A stretch of 31,362 bases of DNA. Origin: Nephromyces sp. MM_2019. Taxonomy: Eukaryota > Apicomplexa > Aconoidasida > Nephromycida. The stretch is from the NCBI GenBank assembly GCA_015657535.1, contig JADHZB010001568.1, positions 1 through 31,362 on the forward strand. Reading direction: 5' to 3'. A program made the position numbers and the translations under genes. The notes beneath the pieces are model-generated. The model ran no database searches. It was not told the origin of the DNA and saw nothing but the letters and a program-made list of their open reading frames with translations. Every line of letters starts with the position of its first letter. Position 1 is the stretch's first letter. Of this stretch, positions 9,637 to 20,541 are shown piece by piece.

Positions 9637-12600
9637 ATGAGTTGCCCTGCCTCACTTGGTGACATAAGCGAAGAGGCCGCGGAGGAGCTTGAGGCTCTTA
9701 AGGCAATTTACGGAGAAGAGGAGGTATACTTGCATCCGACCAAGTGTAGTACCCTTTGTGTGCAAATGAATAGATTATTAGAGGAGGGAAAACCACGTGA
9801 TAAACCTTTAAATGAAGCACAAAAGTGCATGCACATTTCCTTAACTCCTGGATACCCCAATAAAGAAGGAGCTGCTCCAAAACTCTCGGTGAGCAGCTGG
9901 GGTTAAGGGTCTTGGATTAATAAATCTCAGTTTAAAAGCGCTAAATAAAACGTGTAATATAGCGTTTTGGGTTTCTTTGTTTGATTTTCTAGCCTTCTAT
10001 TACGCAATGGAAAATCTATCCGCCTAGGGTTGGCTACTCGCCTTGTTCCAGGCTTTTTTTGCAGGACTATGAGGATAGTTTCTGCGGCTTCCTCCTGAGT
10101 GAGGTACTGAATGTGATTTCGGCATAGCGTCGACGCGTTTTGTCCTGCAACTTTTCTTTTTTGTTTTTGAGGAAGCTTTTTGCAGCTTCAATTATATGAT
10201 TTTATGGAGAATCAATACATTTGCGTAGGGAGCGCACAAAATCCCACTCTTTTTGTGACTCCTCTTACAACTTTTTCGTTTAGTAAGGATATTGAACTTG
10301 CTAGAGCAAGAAGGGCATGTCTGGCATAGTTTCATTCTGTGTTATCCTTTTTTCCATGCAGCTTTATGGAGCTTTCCCGGTGGAGTTTAATTCTCAAAGT
10401 CTCTTGAAGAATTTGGAGGCTTCTTATGAAAAGGGACAAGTGTGCATTTTCAATTATGTTGAGAGATTTCGGTTGGTGCTGTTCCATGCTGTTTTTGAGT
10501 CTCTGCATATAATTGTATTTGTGGCGTGGTGAATATCTCCGTGTGTGTTACAAGTGTGCAGCATTCACACCTTCACAGAGATGCTGTGATTTCACTTTTT
10601 TTGCTTTTTGGTGGAAAAAGTTGAGCATCAGGTAGTATATCAAACGCGGGTGCCTTCTAGGCCAGTGGGTTAACTTGATAAAAGTTATACTCATCAAATG
10701 ATGGCATTGAATGCTAATAGAATATAATAATCCATTTGAAGGTATATTTCACATAAATGTGTGTTATTTAACATTCATTTCAAGTGCATTGAAACGGTTT
10801 TTTCAGTGAGACAGTGATTTAAGCTTGTTAAATGCATAAAAAATTTATTTAAAGCAAAGACAAAGATAGACTGCATGAAGCTATAGCAATTACGAGTGCT
10901 AAAAAACAGCATCCCATGAAGAGATGCATGAAGACTTCATCAAAATACATTTATAGGGGATCATATAGAACATATATGCAGATATGCATAGAAAAAAGAG
11001 GAAGGAAAATCACCAAAAAACCAGAAATTTCATATATATAATGCCAGCACATATGGAGAGCCACTGCTTTGTGCCACACCTTGTATTTGTGTGTATATAC
11101 ATAAGTACCTCAAAAGCCTCTTGCCCTGTGCAGTGACGAATACAAGAACTTTCTATCCGCAAGCATTTCCCCTCAACCAGAAATTCAGGATCCTCAAGAT
11201 TATTGGGAAGGTGCTTACTTTGAAAGTTCAAATTCTGATGATGAGTCTTTCATGCCTTCTTCTTCATCAGATGATGATGATTCGTCATATGAAGAAGATG
11301 ATCATGAATGTTATTTTAAAGATACCAATGCTTCTCGCAATATTGGTAGTGGTCGTAATGATATTTCCCGTCATTCATTGGAACTAGGCGTGTCTTTACC
11401 TCGTCCCCTGGCCAACTCCTGCTTATCTATGCCTAAAATCATACATGGTGGAGAAATATTGGACAGAAAGAGTGTGTTTCAGGGGCACCTGGCTATCGTT
11501 GAATCTCTCGAGCAGGTAAAACCCTCATAAGCATAACATTGACAATGAAGCCAGAAAAATCTTGAAAAAGCGAGAATTTTTTGTTTTTTTAGGTTTTGAT
11601 CTTCTTCCTGATGCAGTTATTGGAATATTTTTTTGCCTTTTTTCTTTCATAGGCGAATTAGCTAGCGTTTCATTTAATATATGTGGTTGAGAGGTGTGTG
11701 CGTACACTAGGAGACTCGTGAAGGATGCAAAAATATTTCTTTTATTCGGGCAGTACGCCTTGGAAGATGAAATGTTTTTTGGCTTGTTGCTTTTCAGCTT
11801 CGTGTCTGCTATTTTCGTCTTTTTTTGTAGTTTTTTTAGTCATTTTGTAATAACTGTTTGGCTTTCATTTTTGTCAATTTGCGTCTTTCTATCCCTTTTT
11901 CGACAGTTGTTTTCCTTGCTATTTCTCTTTCATAGGCTTCTTTTTTTGTTTGTTCTTCTCTTACTTTGTTACTTTTTCGCGTCTATTTTGCATTATGACA
12001 CCTTTAATTTGTTAGATTCCTTTTTTTCCCTTTTTTTTCAATTTATTTAGCTCTATTTTCCGCTGTTTCGGTATGTTTTTCCCTATTTTCCACTATTTCC
12101 CTTGGTTTCCCTTTCTCTCACTCTGCTCGCTTCCTCACCTCCCTGTCTCTCCCTCTGTTCTCATCCTTCTCGCCCTCTCTCTTCCTCTTACCGTTCAAAT
12201 ATCCCATCTATTTTATGTTTGTAAGCTATCGCTTTGATGTCTACGTTTTGTGCAGGTGTTTTTAGTTCGAAAATCTCTGCTAGAAAATTCCAAGATAGCC
12301 AGGGCTACGCACAATATTTTAGCCTATCGTGTTAGAATCCCCTCACGCAAGCTTGCACAGGAGGAAGAAGTAACCTCTGCCAACACACCTGGCTTGAAGA
12401 GCAAGAGTTTGAAGGGTTTTGAAATAAAGGAAACCGCTTCTTCACGATCAGCCGAGAAATCTACTGGAGGACAAGATGAACTTTCCAAAGACTACGTTCT
12501 TCATGAGGTAATACAGCGTGAATTCGTGGAAGTGTGAAGTACACAGAAAGAGTGAAATTTTGTGTTACATCAGCAAGTGAGGGGGGCGACTAGCATAATA

Positions 12601-14215
12601 GGGAGGAGTGAGAAAAGAAAAAAATTTCTTTGCGCTGTGCAATTTTTGCTGCTCATTTAAGTGCCAGCTTTGAGGTTTATCGTCACAAAAGGAGGAAATC
12701 ATCCTTGTAGGATGTGTAGCTTCACAAAGCTTCTCTTTAGAAAAAGGGCGGACTGGTTTTATGTGCAAATTTTATGACGAATTGTGCTGATTCCAGTGGT
12801 TACTTCTGCTGGATTTCAGGAAATAATTATGAGCGACTTTACCTTATAATTTTCCTAGCGCCAGAATAAGCAGGAAAATTAGTAGAAAAATATAAAACAC
12901 AAATATCTGCTAAAAGAGGAGTATTTTAGATCTGTCGGTTTTCTGCGAAAAAAAATTCGCTTTTTTGCCGATTTTGAGGTTTCCCAGTGTAGAGAAATGA
13001 AGGTTGGAAATATAAAACAACTGATGAGAAAAAGCAAAGAAATAAGGGCATAGAATAGTAAGTTTCATGCTTTAACATCTGCTTTTCTTGAATGCAATGA
13101 ATTAAGATCTTTTCTAGATGCTAAGCACATGCGTGAATGGGTACAGGACCATGATTCCGATGGAGAGAGCAGCGCGGGTAGAAATTTGCAGAACTTGCTA
13201 TCACTCTTGAAAGTAAACAATGTGGTAGTAATCGTCTCCAGATGGTATGGGGGCATACATCTAGGTAAGCGTAAAAGCTTTAGAATCACTAGCAACAAAG
13301 TCTTAACGACTCCTATAATGAAAAGGTAGTAATGCAAACTCTTGAGCATGATTAACGCTGTGGCAATCTAACGGGCACATTCAAAGGTACCGGAAATCGG
13401 TTGCGAGCTTACGAAAAAAACCCACATATGAGAGCTGTTTCCTGTTCATGCACTCGTATACACCCACAACTGCGCAGATACCCGCGGTTTTCCTGAGGTT
13501 TACTCATTGCAATCAGTATTTTTTTTACCGATTAGACTACCCTCGAAAAATCAAACTTCCGCCAGCAAGTCATCATTTTTTTTGCGAGTTTTTGCAATTT
13601 CCTAGCTTTTCTGCGCCTGGATACCTCAGAATAGATCAGTCTTTACTGCGCCGTACACAAGACACACACCAATGTAAACTTCCACTATATTTTGTTATTT
13701 AGCGGAGTATGTATATTGCAGGCCGGTTGAACCATGCCTCATCACAAATTTTTGTCGTTATGGTGCTTTTTTGCGTTAGAAACAAGCATCCAGAATTTTT
13801 CACACGCCGGAATCTATTCTTTGGTTGATTTACACTGCTATTTCCTATGAGGTGTGGTGTTTCATGTCTTTTTTATGAAACTGTAATTTTGTACTCGCGT
13901 ATATTGTCTACACGGGGAGCACCGGGCTTATTCGAAGTGACTGACTTCATCGACGTTGAAAGCCAGAAAACTCCACTAAAAGCGTCCAGGTAACCCACCC
14001 TTATAACTTAAAATTCCATATCTTGTCCAGGTCCTGATCGTTTCAAAAGGATCAACAGTGCAGCGAGAGAGGTACTAGAATTAGGTGGTCTCTGTCCCGC
14101 ATCATCACAGCAAAGAGGGGGGGAAAAGTTAGCGGGTAAAAATTCTAAGCGGCCATCCACGACGGGTTTTAATGCGGGCTCAGCAAAAGGAAAAGGCGAG
14201 AAGAAATCCCTTTAG
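9637..14215 (+). CDS. IMPACT: IMPACT/YIH1-like protein: RWD domain plus UPF0029 (IMPACT) domain, 7 exons
   Basis: Exons: 9637-9888, 9993-10103, 10362-10471, 11134-11515, 12256-12507, 13063-13264 and 14031-14215 (stop TAG). Phases agree and predict about 497 residues, longer than the roughly 320 of human IMPACT. Residues 1-158 form the RWD domain (EELEALKAIYGEEE at 16-29, HISLTPGYPNKE, CIFNYVERF). Residues 188-214 are an acidic Ser/Asp linker. The UPF0029 domain has ILDRKSVFQGHLA (266-278), ARATHNILAYRVR, DSDGESSAGR, VVVIVSRWYGGIHLGPDRFK and RINSAAREVLE. About 85 extra residues (313-397) split the domain between AYRVR and DSDGE. The tail is Lys/Gly-rich. IMPACT/Yih1 proteins bind Gcn1 and restrain Gcn2, the eIF2-alpha kinase. 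The ATG is the first in a clean frame. Weakest points: the exon 3 donor (G|GTTGGT) and the exon 6 acceptor; 13120 would break phase, so 13063 is preferred. Confidence 0.9.
11750..12250 (+). other. Long pyrimidine-rich tract at the 3' end of IMPACT intron 4
   Basis: About 500 bases upstream of the acceptor TTTTGTGCAG (ending 12255) are almost purely T/C on the coding strand. They are T-dominated to about 12050, then CT-dominated (CCCTGTCTCTCCCTCTGTTC). The plus open frame at 11694-12050 is a Phe/Leu-rich translation of this tract, not a gene. It probably acts as an extended polypyrimidine tract. Confidence 0.7.
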
Positions 14216-14449
14216 AAACTAAGGATTACGGCGGCACGTCAATAATATGTAAAATGATGAGTAGCTTCTTATAAAAAGTTATTATGAATGAAGATAATAA
14301 AGTGTTTGCATCAGCATGAGGAACCGCTGGACATCTCACAACGATACTGCCTTATTTAGCTTCTATCAAAAATCGGTTGTATCGCATAATATATTTTAAT
14401 ACGTAGATGAATGCTGGTTATAGAACCACACGATACACCTTATAATGTT

Positions 14450-14735
14450 TTATTGGGGCGCAATGAACCCAGTGGACGCAGCGAATGCAGTGAGTGCAGG
14501 GTTCGGTGATAAAAGCGAGTGCAGCATGAGCGGTGAGTACTGCATATGTGCTGGCGATTTTTGTGCGGCAGTTACGCATTCTGCCTGTAGCGTGGACTTT
14601 ACTAGCACGTTTAGAATTTTCTGAGCACACTTTACATAGAGAAGTTTACGGATACCGTACTGTTTACCCTTAGTGGTACCAGCTGTTTTCTCTTTCAATT
14701 TGATGAGATTGGCACGAATTCTCACTCTTTTGCTC
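14450..14735 (-). other. Unidentified open segment, possible terminal exon
   Basis: On the minus strand, a pyrimidine-containing acceptor (TTCACATTGTCCCAG) leads in phase 1 into a frame open to TAA at 14452-14450. It reads SKRVRIRANLIKLKEK, then TAGTTKGKQYGIRKLLYVK, then an Ala/Pro/Ser-rich end. The basic first half looks protein-like; the second half, over GCAGTGAGTGCAGGG-type sequence, does not. No ATG starts it. An overlapping minus frame (14418-14630) is also open. I do not recognise it, and chance is quite possible. Confidence 0.22.
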
Positions 14736-14957
14736 CTGGGACAATGTGAACATGTTTTTTTTTGGAGAGGGGGTAAGATATGTATCTATACGAGTAAGTC
14801 GCACCTCTAAACGTACCAATGGAAAAAACTACCACGATGTCTCTTCCACAAATCTTACGTGCCCTTGAAGTGGTAGCTACCCGGTGTTTTTAAGGCAATG
14901 GTTGCTAGCGTGTGAAACAACACCTAAGCATGCGCAATGAAGCCTCGCGCTGCAACA

Positions 14958-15085
14958 CTCGTTAGAAGCAGCCTCTCAGCAGGTTAAAACTCTCTCCTTC
15001 ATGTTTAGGGTTTAAACGAATTATTAAGCTTCAGTACTCATTAGAAGCAGCCTCTTGGCAGATCAAAACCCTCTCCTCCACTTTT
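14958..15085. repeat. Diverged tandem duplication, period 79 bp
   Basis: TTAGAAGCAGCCTCT occurs at 14962-14976 and again at 15041-15055. The similarity continues downstream (CAGCAGGTTAAAACTCTCTC versus TGGCAGATCAAAACCCTCTC). Two copies; no coding. Confidence 0.75.
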
Positions 15086-15964
15086 TTCACTAAACTTTCC
15101 CCGCTTGTATAAAAATCCCACTCTCTCCTGTAGATCGTATCCGTCGCTCGGTACGCTGCTATATCCCTACGCATTTACAGTCTTTTCAGAAAAATTTGCA
15201 CAACTCAGGTTACCGCGAGGCGTGTAGCTGCTAATGCCCTTCATTTCGGATGCAAATCCTCTCTGCTTCGCTTGCACCCACACTAACAGTATGGAATGCT
15301 ACTATAGTTTAGCGCACTATTTACAGTGGTAAGCAGCGCCAAGTAACAAACATGACTTTTCTTCCAAGAGAAGGATTATTATTCATTTTCGCATACAGAA
15401 GAAAACAGTTGAGGCACCTAAAACAACACTGCTGTTTCTAGAGATAATCACTTTATATACAAAGACTTGGTATCAGGAAACAAGAGAAGTCATGTTTATA
15501 CGGTTGATAATTTATTTGGACTGAACGTCAAATCACGGGTTCATACATGTAGAAGCCCCACATGCAAGCTCATACACTTTTTTGCGCTTAATTAAATACT
15601 CAAAGTGCACTGGCACATATGGGCCCGAGCTCAAGCACTTGCGGCAGTATGTGCGCGATGAAATATGCCTTGCTTACCTACAACCTAGTTTCCATGCCTC
15701 CTTGTATTTCGGGCAGTAGAAACTAGCGTTTAAGCTATTATTCCTTTGAACCAGGGAAGAAAGTTCGCATAAATCCACTACAGAGAGCGGTTCTCTTTGC
15801 AATTTAAAAGTAGAACCAAGTAAGCATGCTTTTCGCAAAAACACACAGCCTCGCGTAAACGAGGGCCATATTTTGCAGAAAACGATATTATTGTAATTCG
15901 GATGTGGTAATATTGTAACTTATTCCAAAGGTTAACCTAGGAAATCTGCGAAGGTCATCCTGGA

Positions 15965-16110
15965 TTTGGCAAGCAATGTTACTAGTAAGATGATGTTTCA
16001 AAGCTATTATGTATGCTCTTCTCGCTCCATATGGTAGGCTTTTTAAGCAATGTTACTACCAAGGTGTAGCTTCAAACTTGGGCTCTGTGCTCTTCCCCTC
16101 TTGTATAAAG
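15965..16110. repeat. Diverged tandem duplication, period 74 bp
   Basis: AAGCAATGTTACTA occurs at 15971 and 16045. Downstream similarity continues (GATGTTTCAAAGC versus GTAGCTTCAAACT, then TGCTCTTCTCGCTC versus TGCTCTTCCCCTCT). Two copies; no coding. Confidence 0.72.
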
Positions 16111-17087
16111 GAGAGAAAGAGTAACCAGACATTCAGAAGGCGATAAAGCCACGCTTCTAACACACTAACAATTGATCCTCTGGGAGATCACTACAGCATA
16201 ATCATGTGTGTCTTGCAGTAGGGGCAGTTTAAAGACATCTAAAGCTACCTCCGAAACTCCTATGCTAGGGATAAGCGCCTTGTGTGTGACGGCGTTTTTA
16301 TTCTGCACTAATGTTTAACTAAAGTGAGGAAAATGGGAGACTTAATGACCGGTATGTAGCCGCTAAAGAATTTTTTTCCCATTTTCAAGGCCTAGTAATA
16401 ACTGCAGAGAAAGTAATAAAAGTATCAGAAGAAGGGAGTAGTAAACCCTGCGACATTCTTGTTGGCCAGCCGAACTAAGGGATTGGCAGGGGATGATCAG
16501 CTATTGTGCAACTGTAGAGCAATTCTGCATAGGTTCGCGAGAAGCTTGCTGCAGGAAGGAGGGATGTATGTGCACATTTATACTGAATTGAGAAATGTAT
16601 AACTATTTTGCGCTGAGAATAAGCTTTCTTTTGTGTATCTGGGGTTACAACACAGTGGAATGCATATAGGATGAAGTATCGTAGCTGTTTGACAGCCAGA
16701 TTAGAGATAAAAATATATTCCTAAATAAGTGTAAAGTTACACATATATATATCCATCTAGACACATATATATATGTATATATAAAAAAACATATATATAT
16801 ATGCGTACCAATAAACAAGCGAGTATATATTTCAATAAACACATATATGCATCAACGCTCACACATGTACATATATCAAAACACACACTTATTCTCCCAG
16901 TCCACATATATAAGAACATAAATAGACACGCATAATATACCAATAGATACACAAAAATATCTCTCGACGCACACACATACACCTCAGTACACATAAATAC
17001 AAACAGATGCACCTAAAGTAAGGCACTGAAAGATTGAACGACAAGCTATTAACACACAAAACTCAAACACAAGAAAAAACCTGTGGC

Positions 17088-20000
17088 TCACTCAAGCTGC
17101 AGCATCGTACTCAGCCCCATACTCATCAACATGTGCGCCTGCCCGATGGCCTGAGAACAATACAGCAGCCTAGTGGCGTGAGTAGAAAACTTACAGCGTG
17201 GCTGCATGATTCCTATATTCAAGAAAAACGGAAGAATTTTCAATATGATTCAATTTTTTGCACAAAAATGGGCAAAAGATGGAATTCCGTGAGTTTATCT
17301 ACACACATACGATGATACAAGAGATATGCAGCTGCTCTACTTACGAGAACGCGGAAAATTATGTCTTGAGCATTAAAGCTACTTTTATAATATTTGCATG
17401 AATTACCATTATCTATTTGGTATATCATGTGGCAGCGGCTAGATACGTAAATTAAAGCTTATGCTGGCCGTCAGGTAGCGCACACACATTAGCCTGTATT
17501 TTATACCCCAAAATACGAGATCTACCCACAAGCACATGCACGCTAAAACAAAGTATTACAGAAAGAAGATGATGCGCTGCAACACACATACATCGCCATC
17601 TGCACACTCCCACTAAAATCGACACACAGAGAAAAAGCTAGGCCTATAGATATAACACATGCATTCACGCAGTTAGCATTCAATACACAACTTATATGAA
17701 AAATTTGAAACAGTTTAATTTGCTATTTAAAACAAACACTCGACCACCTACTTCAATAGAAAATCCAAGAAAAAAAAAAACAGAGTTTAAGATTAGTAAG
17801 CAGCCCTGGCTACCTTTAAACTGTACACACACGCACAAACCTTGATATATTCTAATACCATGTGTTCCGGAGCATCATAGCGAATCAAAACCCTACGAGT
17901 TGTGCCTGAAATCAGTGCCAGAAATTTTCGAGTTGCTACAAGATTCAAAAGCTTTGTTCAGCTTCCATATAAGTCGCTGTATCCGAGTGTACATACACCA
18001 ATAGCAAACTTTAGTCACAGCGATATGAGAGGAGAAAAGGAGGGCACATGGTTGTAGTGATTGAGGGTAAATTAGTCTAGTGATTCAGACGCCCTTATAG
18101 CAATGATCAACAGCCTCAGTTTTCAGCATAAACCTAAACGAAGGATTTCTTCAGATTATACAGTACTATGAACTACACACACGAGAGTAATTTGATACAA
18201 ATATTCCCTAACACGCCAAGTCCTTGAGTAGACATCATAGGTATATAAAACCTTTGACTCATCTCAAGTAGTATCGACTCATACACTAAAGAGTACAAAC
18301 ACACACAGCCAAATATGAGCTCATATACATCAAATTTTAGACAGGGGGGCTTTCTATTACCAAAAACAAACGCACATGTATAATTAAAATGACGGGGAAA
18401 TACTGTATACACTCAAGGCATTCGCTTACCCCAGTGTATGTTCGAAACGTATACATATGAACATATATGTATACAAAAATAAACACACACACACACACAC
18501 ACACATTCACTTCAAAGTATGTTTCAAGCTGGAAGTGACTGTGATTTGCTATACACAAAACTAGACTGCACAAAATCAACCATAAAAAATTTAGCACACA
18601 CACCAACTATATCAATTGGACTGTATCCAAGGTCAATTAAATTCTTCGCTACATCATGGGCCTGTAGAAAACAGCTAGATTTAGAGATTAGCGTGAATAA
18701 GCATGTTTGTGCTTGTGTCTGTATTGGTGCGTGCGTATTTTGGTTTGAATCTGTATTGATGCGTTTATAGGTCTATAAAGGTGCATGCGTGTGTGTTAGT
18801 ATTGATGCATGTGCGTATCTTGGTGTGTTTTTAAGTTTAAACTAGTGTGTATGTGTTTATATTAGTGTGTTTGTGCACAGAACAATGCAGAAAACCACCA
18901 AAATTGAAAACTTTTTTGTCGTTGGTAAACTAGATGAACACACACACACACACACACAAATACACACACACAAACACACACACACACACACANNNNNNNN
19001 NNNNNNNNNNNNNNNNNNNNNNNNNNNNNNNNNNNNNNNNNNNNNNNNNNNNNNNNNNNNNNNNNNNNNNNNNNNNNNNNNNNNNNNNNACACACACACA
19101 CAAAGAGAAACTACTAAAAAGAGCAAGAAGACACAGTTACACCAGAAAATCTCATGATTGTTATGGCGAGGTGATCTATACTCTGTTCTTCCCATTCTGC
19201 ACACACCAAAATCGCTGCATCTTCATTCTATCATTTCACTGCTTCAACCAGATTACTATAGGCTTTACATGTACCAAGCGATATGAAGTTGCAAGCTATA
19301 TATTCCTCTTGTTTGGAAGTTTGAAGCTCCTCAGGAACTTCAGAGCACAGAACCATTGTGTGCACACCAGATTATAAACAAAAGCAAAATAACTACTATT
19401 TTCCATGGATAGCCTCTACTTGTGTGTGCGTGCGGGTAAATTCGATGAACTTTAAACCGAAAAAATTTGCACTCCACAACACACAAATCAGCTACCATTC
19501 AAACAAAATGCACATAAAGGCAGCTCAAAATCGATCAATCAATTGAATAGTGCGAAAACTTACCTCTCGCCATAGCCCTTTCAGACTGTAAGTCAGCAAT
19601 TCCCGTATCTTCTCAGGAGGAGGAACATCACAAACCTACAAAATCCAAATATTTGGAGATTTTCTCAACTGAAATATACAAAAAGCTGCATAATATGGCG
19701 AAATTAGAAGAAGATGCAGTCAAAAGTGAAGATTAGTGAAAAATTCCAAAAAAAATCAACTGAAAAAGTGAATATATACAGACCACTTTCTATAAGGAAA
19801 AAATGCGCTAGGATTTAGCTTTTTCCTTCACACACACTATATTAATTTCTAGTGCTTTTACACCTTTACCCATGCAGTTCCTAACCCTATAAATTCATAC
19901 GATAGGAAGAAGAAGAAGAAGAAGAAGAAGAAGAAGACACAAGCTCATCTCGATTCGCCGTTTTCTCATATATTCGTATGTATGTGTGTATGCGTGGATG

Positions 20001-20499
20001 TGTGTGCGAAAGCACGTCCACGTATTTATTTATCCGTCTAGCTAAATATCTTTTTAAATGGGGTGTTATCTGCGGGCTTGTGCATGTGTGTCCGCGTAGC
20101 TTTGTGTGTGCATACCAGTGTGTCCACGTAGATACGTGTGTTTCATACTTCCGTGTGTGCCCATAATAGCATGAGACCTAGAGAGCAAGCAAACTACACC
20201 AAAGAAAAGACTAGATTGATCAAAACAATCTACTCGCAGCACCTCTTTGCTGTGTGTAAAAAGCACGTAGCTCACCCGAAAGACATTCTCTTTGGTGATT
20301 ATTTTGAAGCCTGAAAAGGTAGCCTGTAAGTTGTTTAATGCCTATGAAAATACGCAATAAGCAATGTGTGTGTGGGTGTGTGTGGGTGTGGGTGTGTGTG
20401 TGTGTGTGTGTGTGGGTGTGTGTGTGGGTGTTTGTGTGTGTGTGTGTGTGTGTGGGTGTGTGTGTGTGTGTTTGTGTGTGTGTGTTTGTGTGGGTGTGG

Positions 20500-20541
<42 letters not shown>

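Larger units (their letters stand above)
14216..17087. other. Convergent intergenic region between the IMPACT-like and RFC2-like genes
   Basis: It holds the 3' flanks of both genes. Apart from the open segment at 14450-14735 and the two tandem duplications listed separately, I see no coding. A TTTAGGGTTTA octamer-scale match to TTTAGGG telomere units at about 15004 is too short to mean anything. At 16739-16805 there are TATA/CATA runs, then CATACAC-type repeats to about 17000. Confidence 0.5.

Noticed and set aside
11694..12050. Phe/Leu-rich plus frame resembling a membrane protein
   Set aside because: It is the translation of the pyrimidine tract in IMPACT intron 4; the flanking exons join in phase without it.
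13448..13702. 84-codon plus frame in IMPACT intron 6
   Set aside because: It lies between two exons that join inside the strictly conserved WYGGIHLG-PDRFK motif; an extra exon there would break the domain.
13930..14000. Exon-like segment ending in CGTCCAG|GTAACC before IMPACT exon 7
   Set aside because: Same reason: no room in the conserved motif, and no supporting similarity.
15003..15016. TTTAGGGTTTA resembling telomere repeat
   Set aside because: Only one and a half units, internal, in AT-rich DNA.
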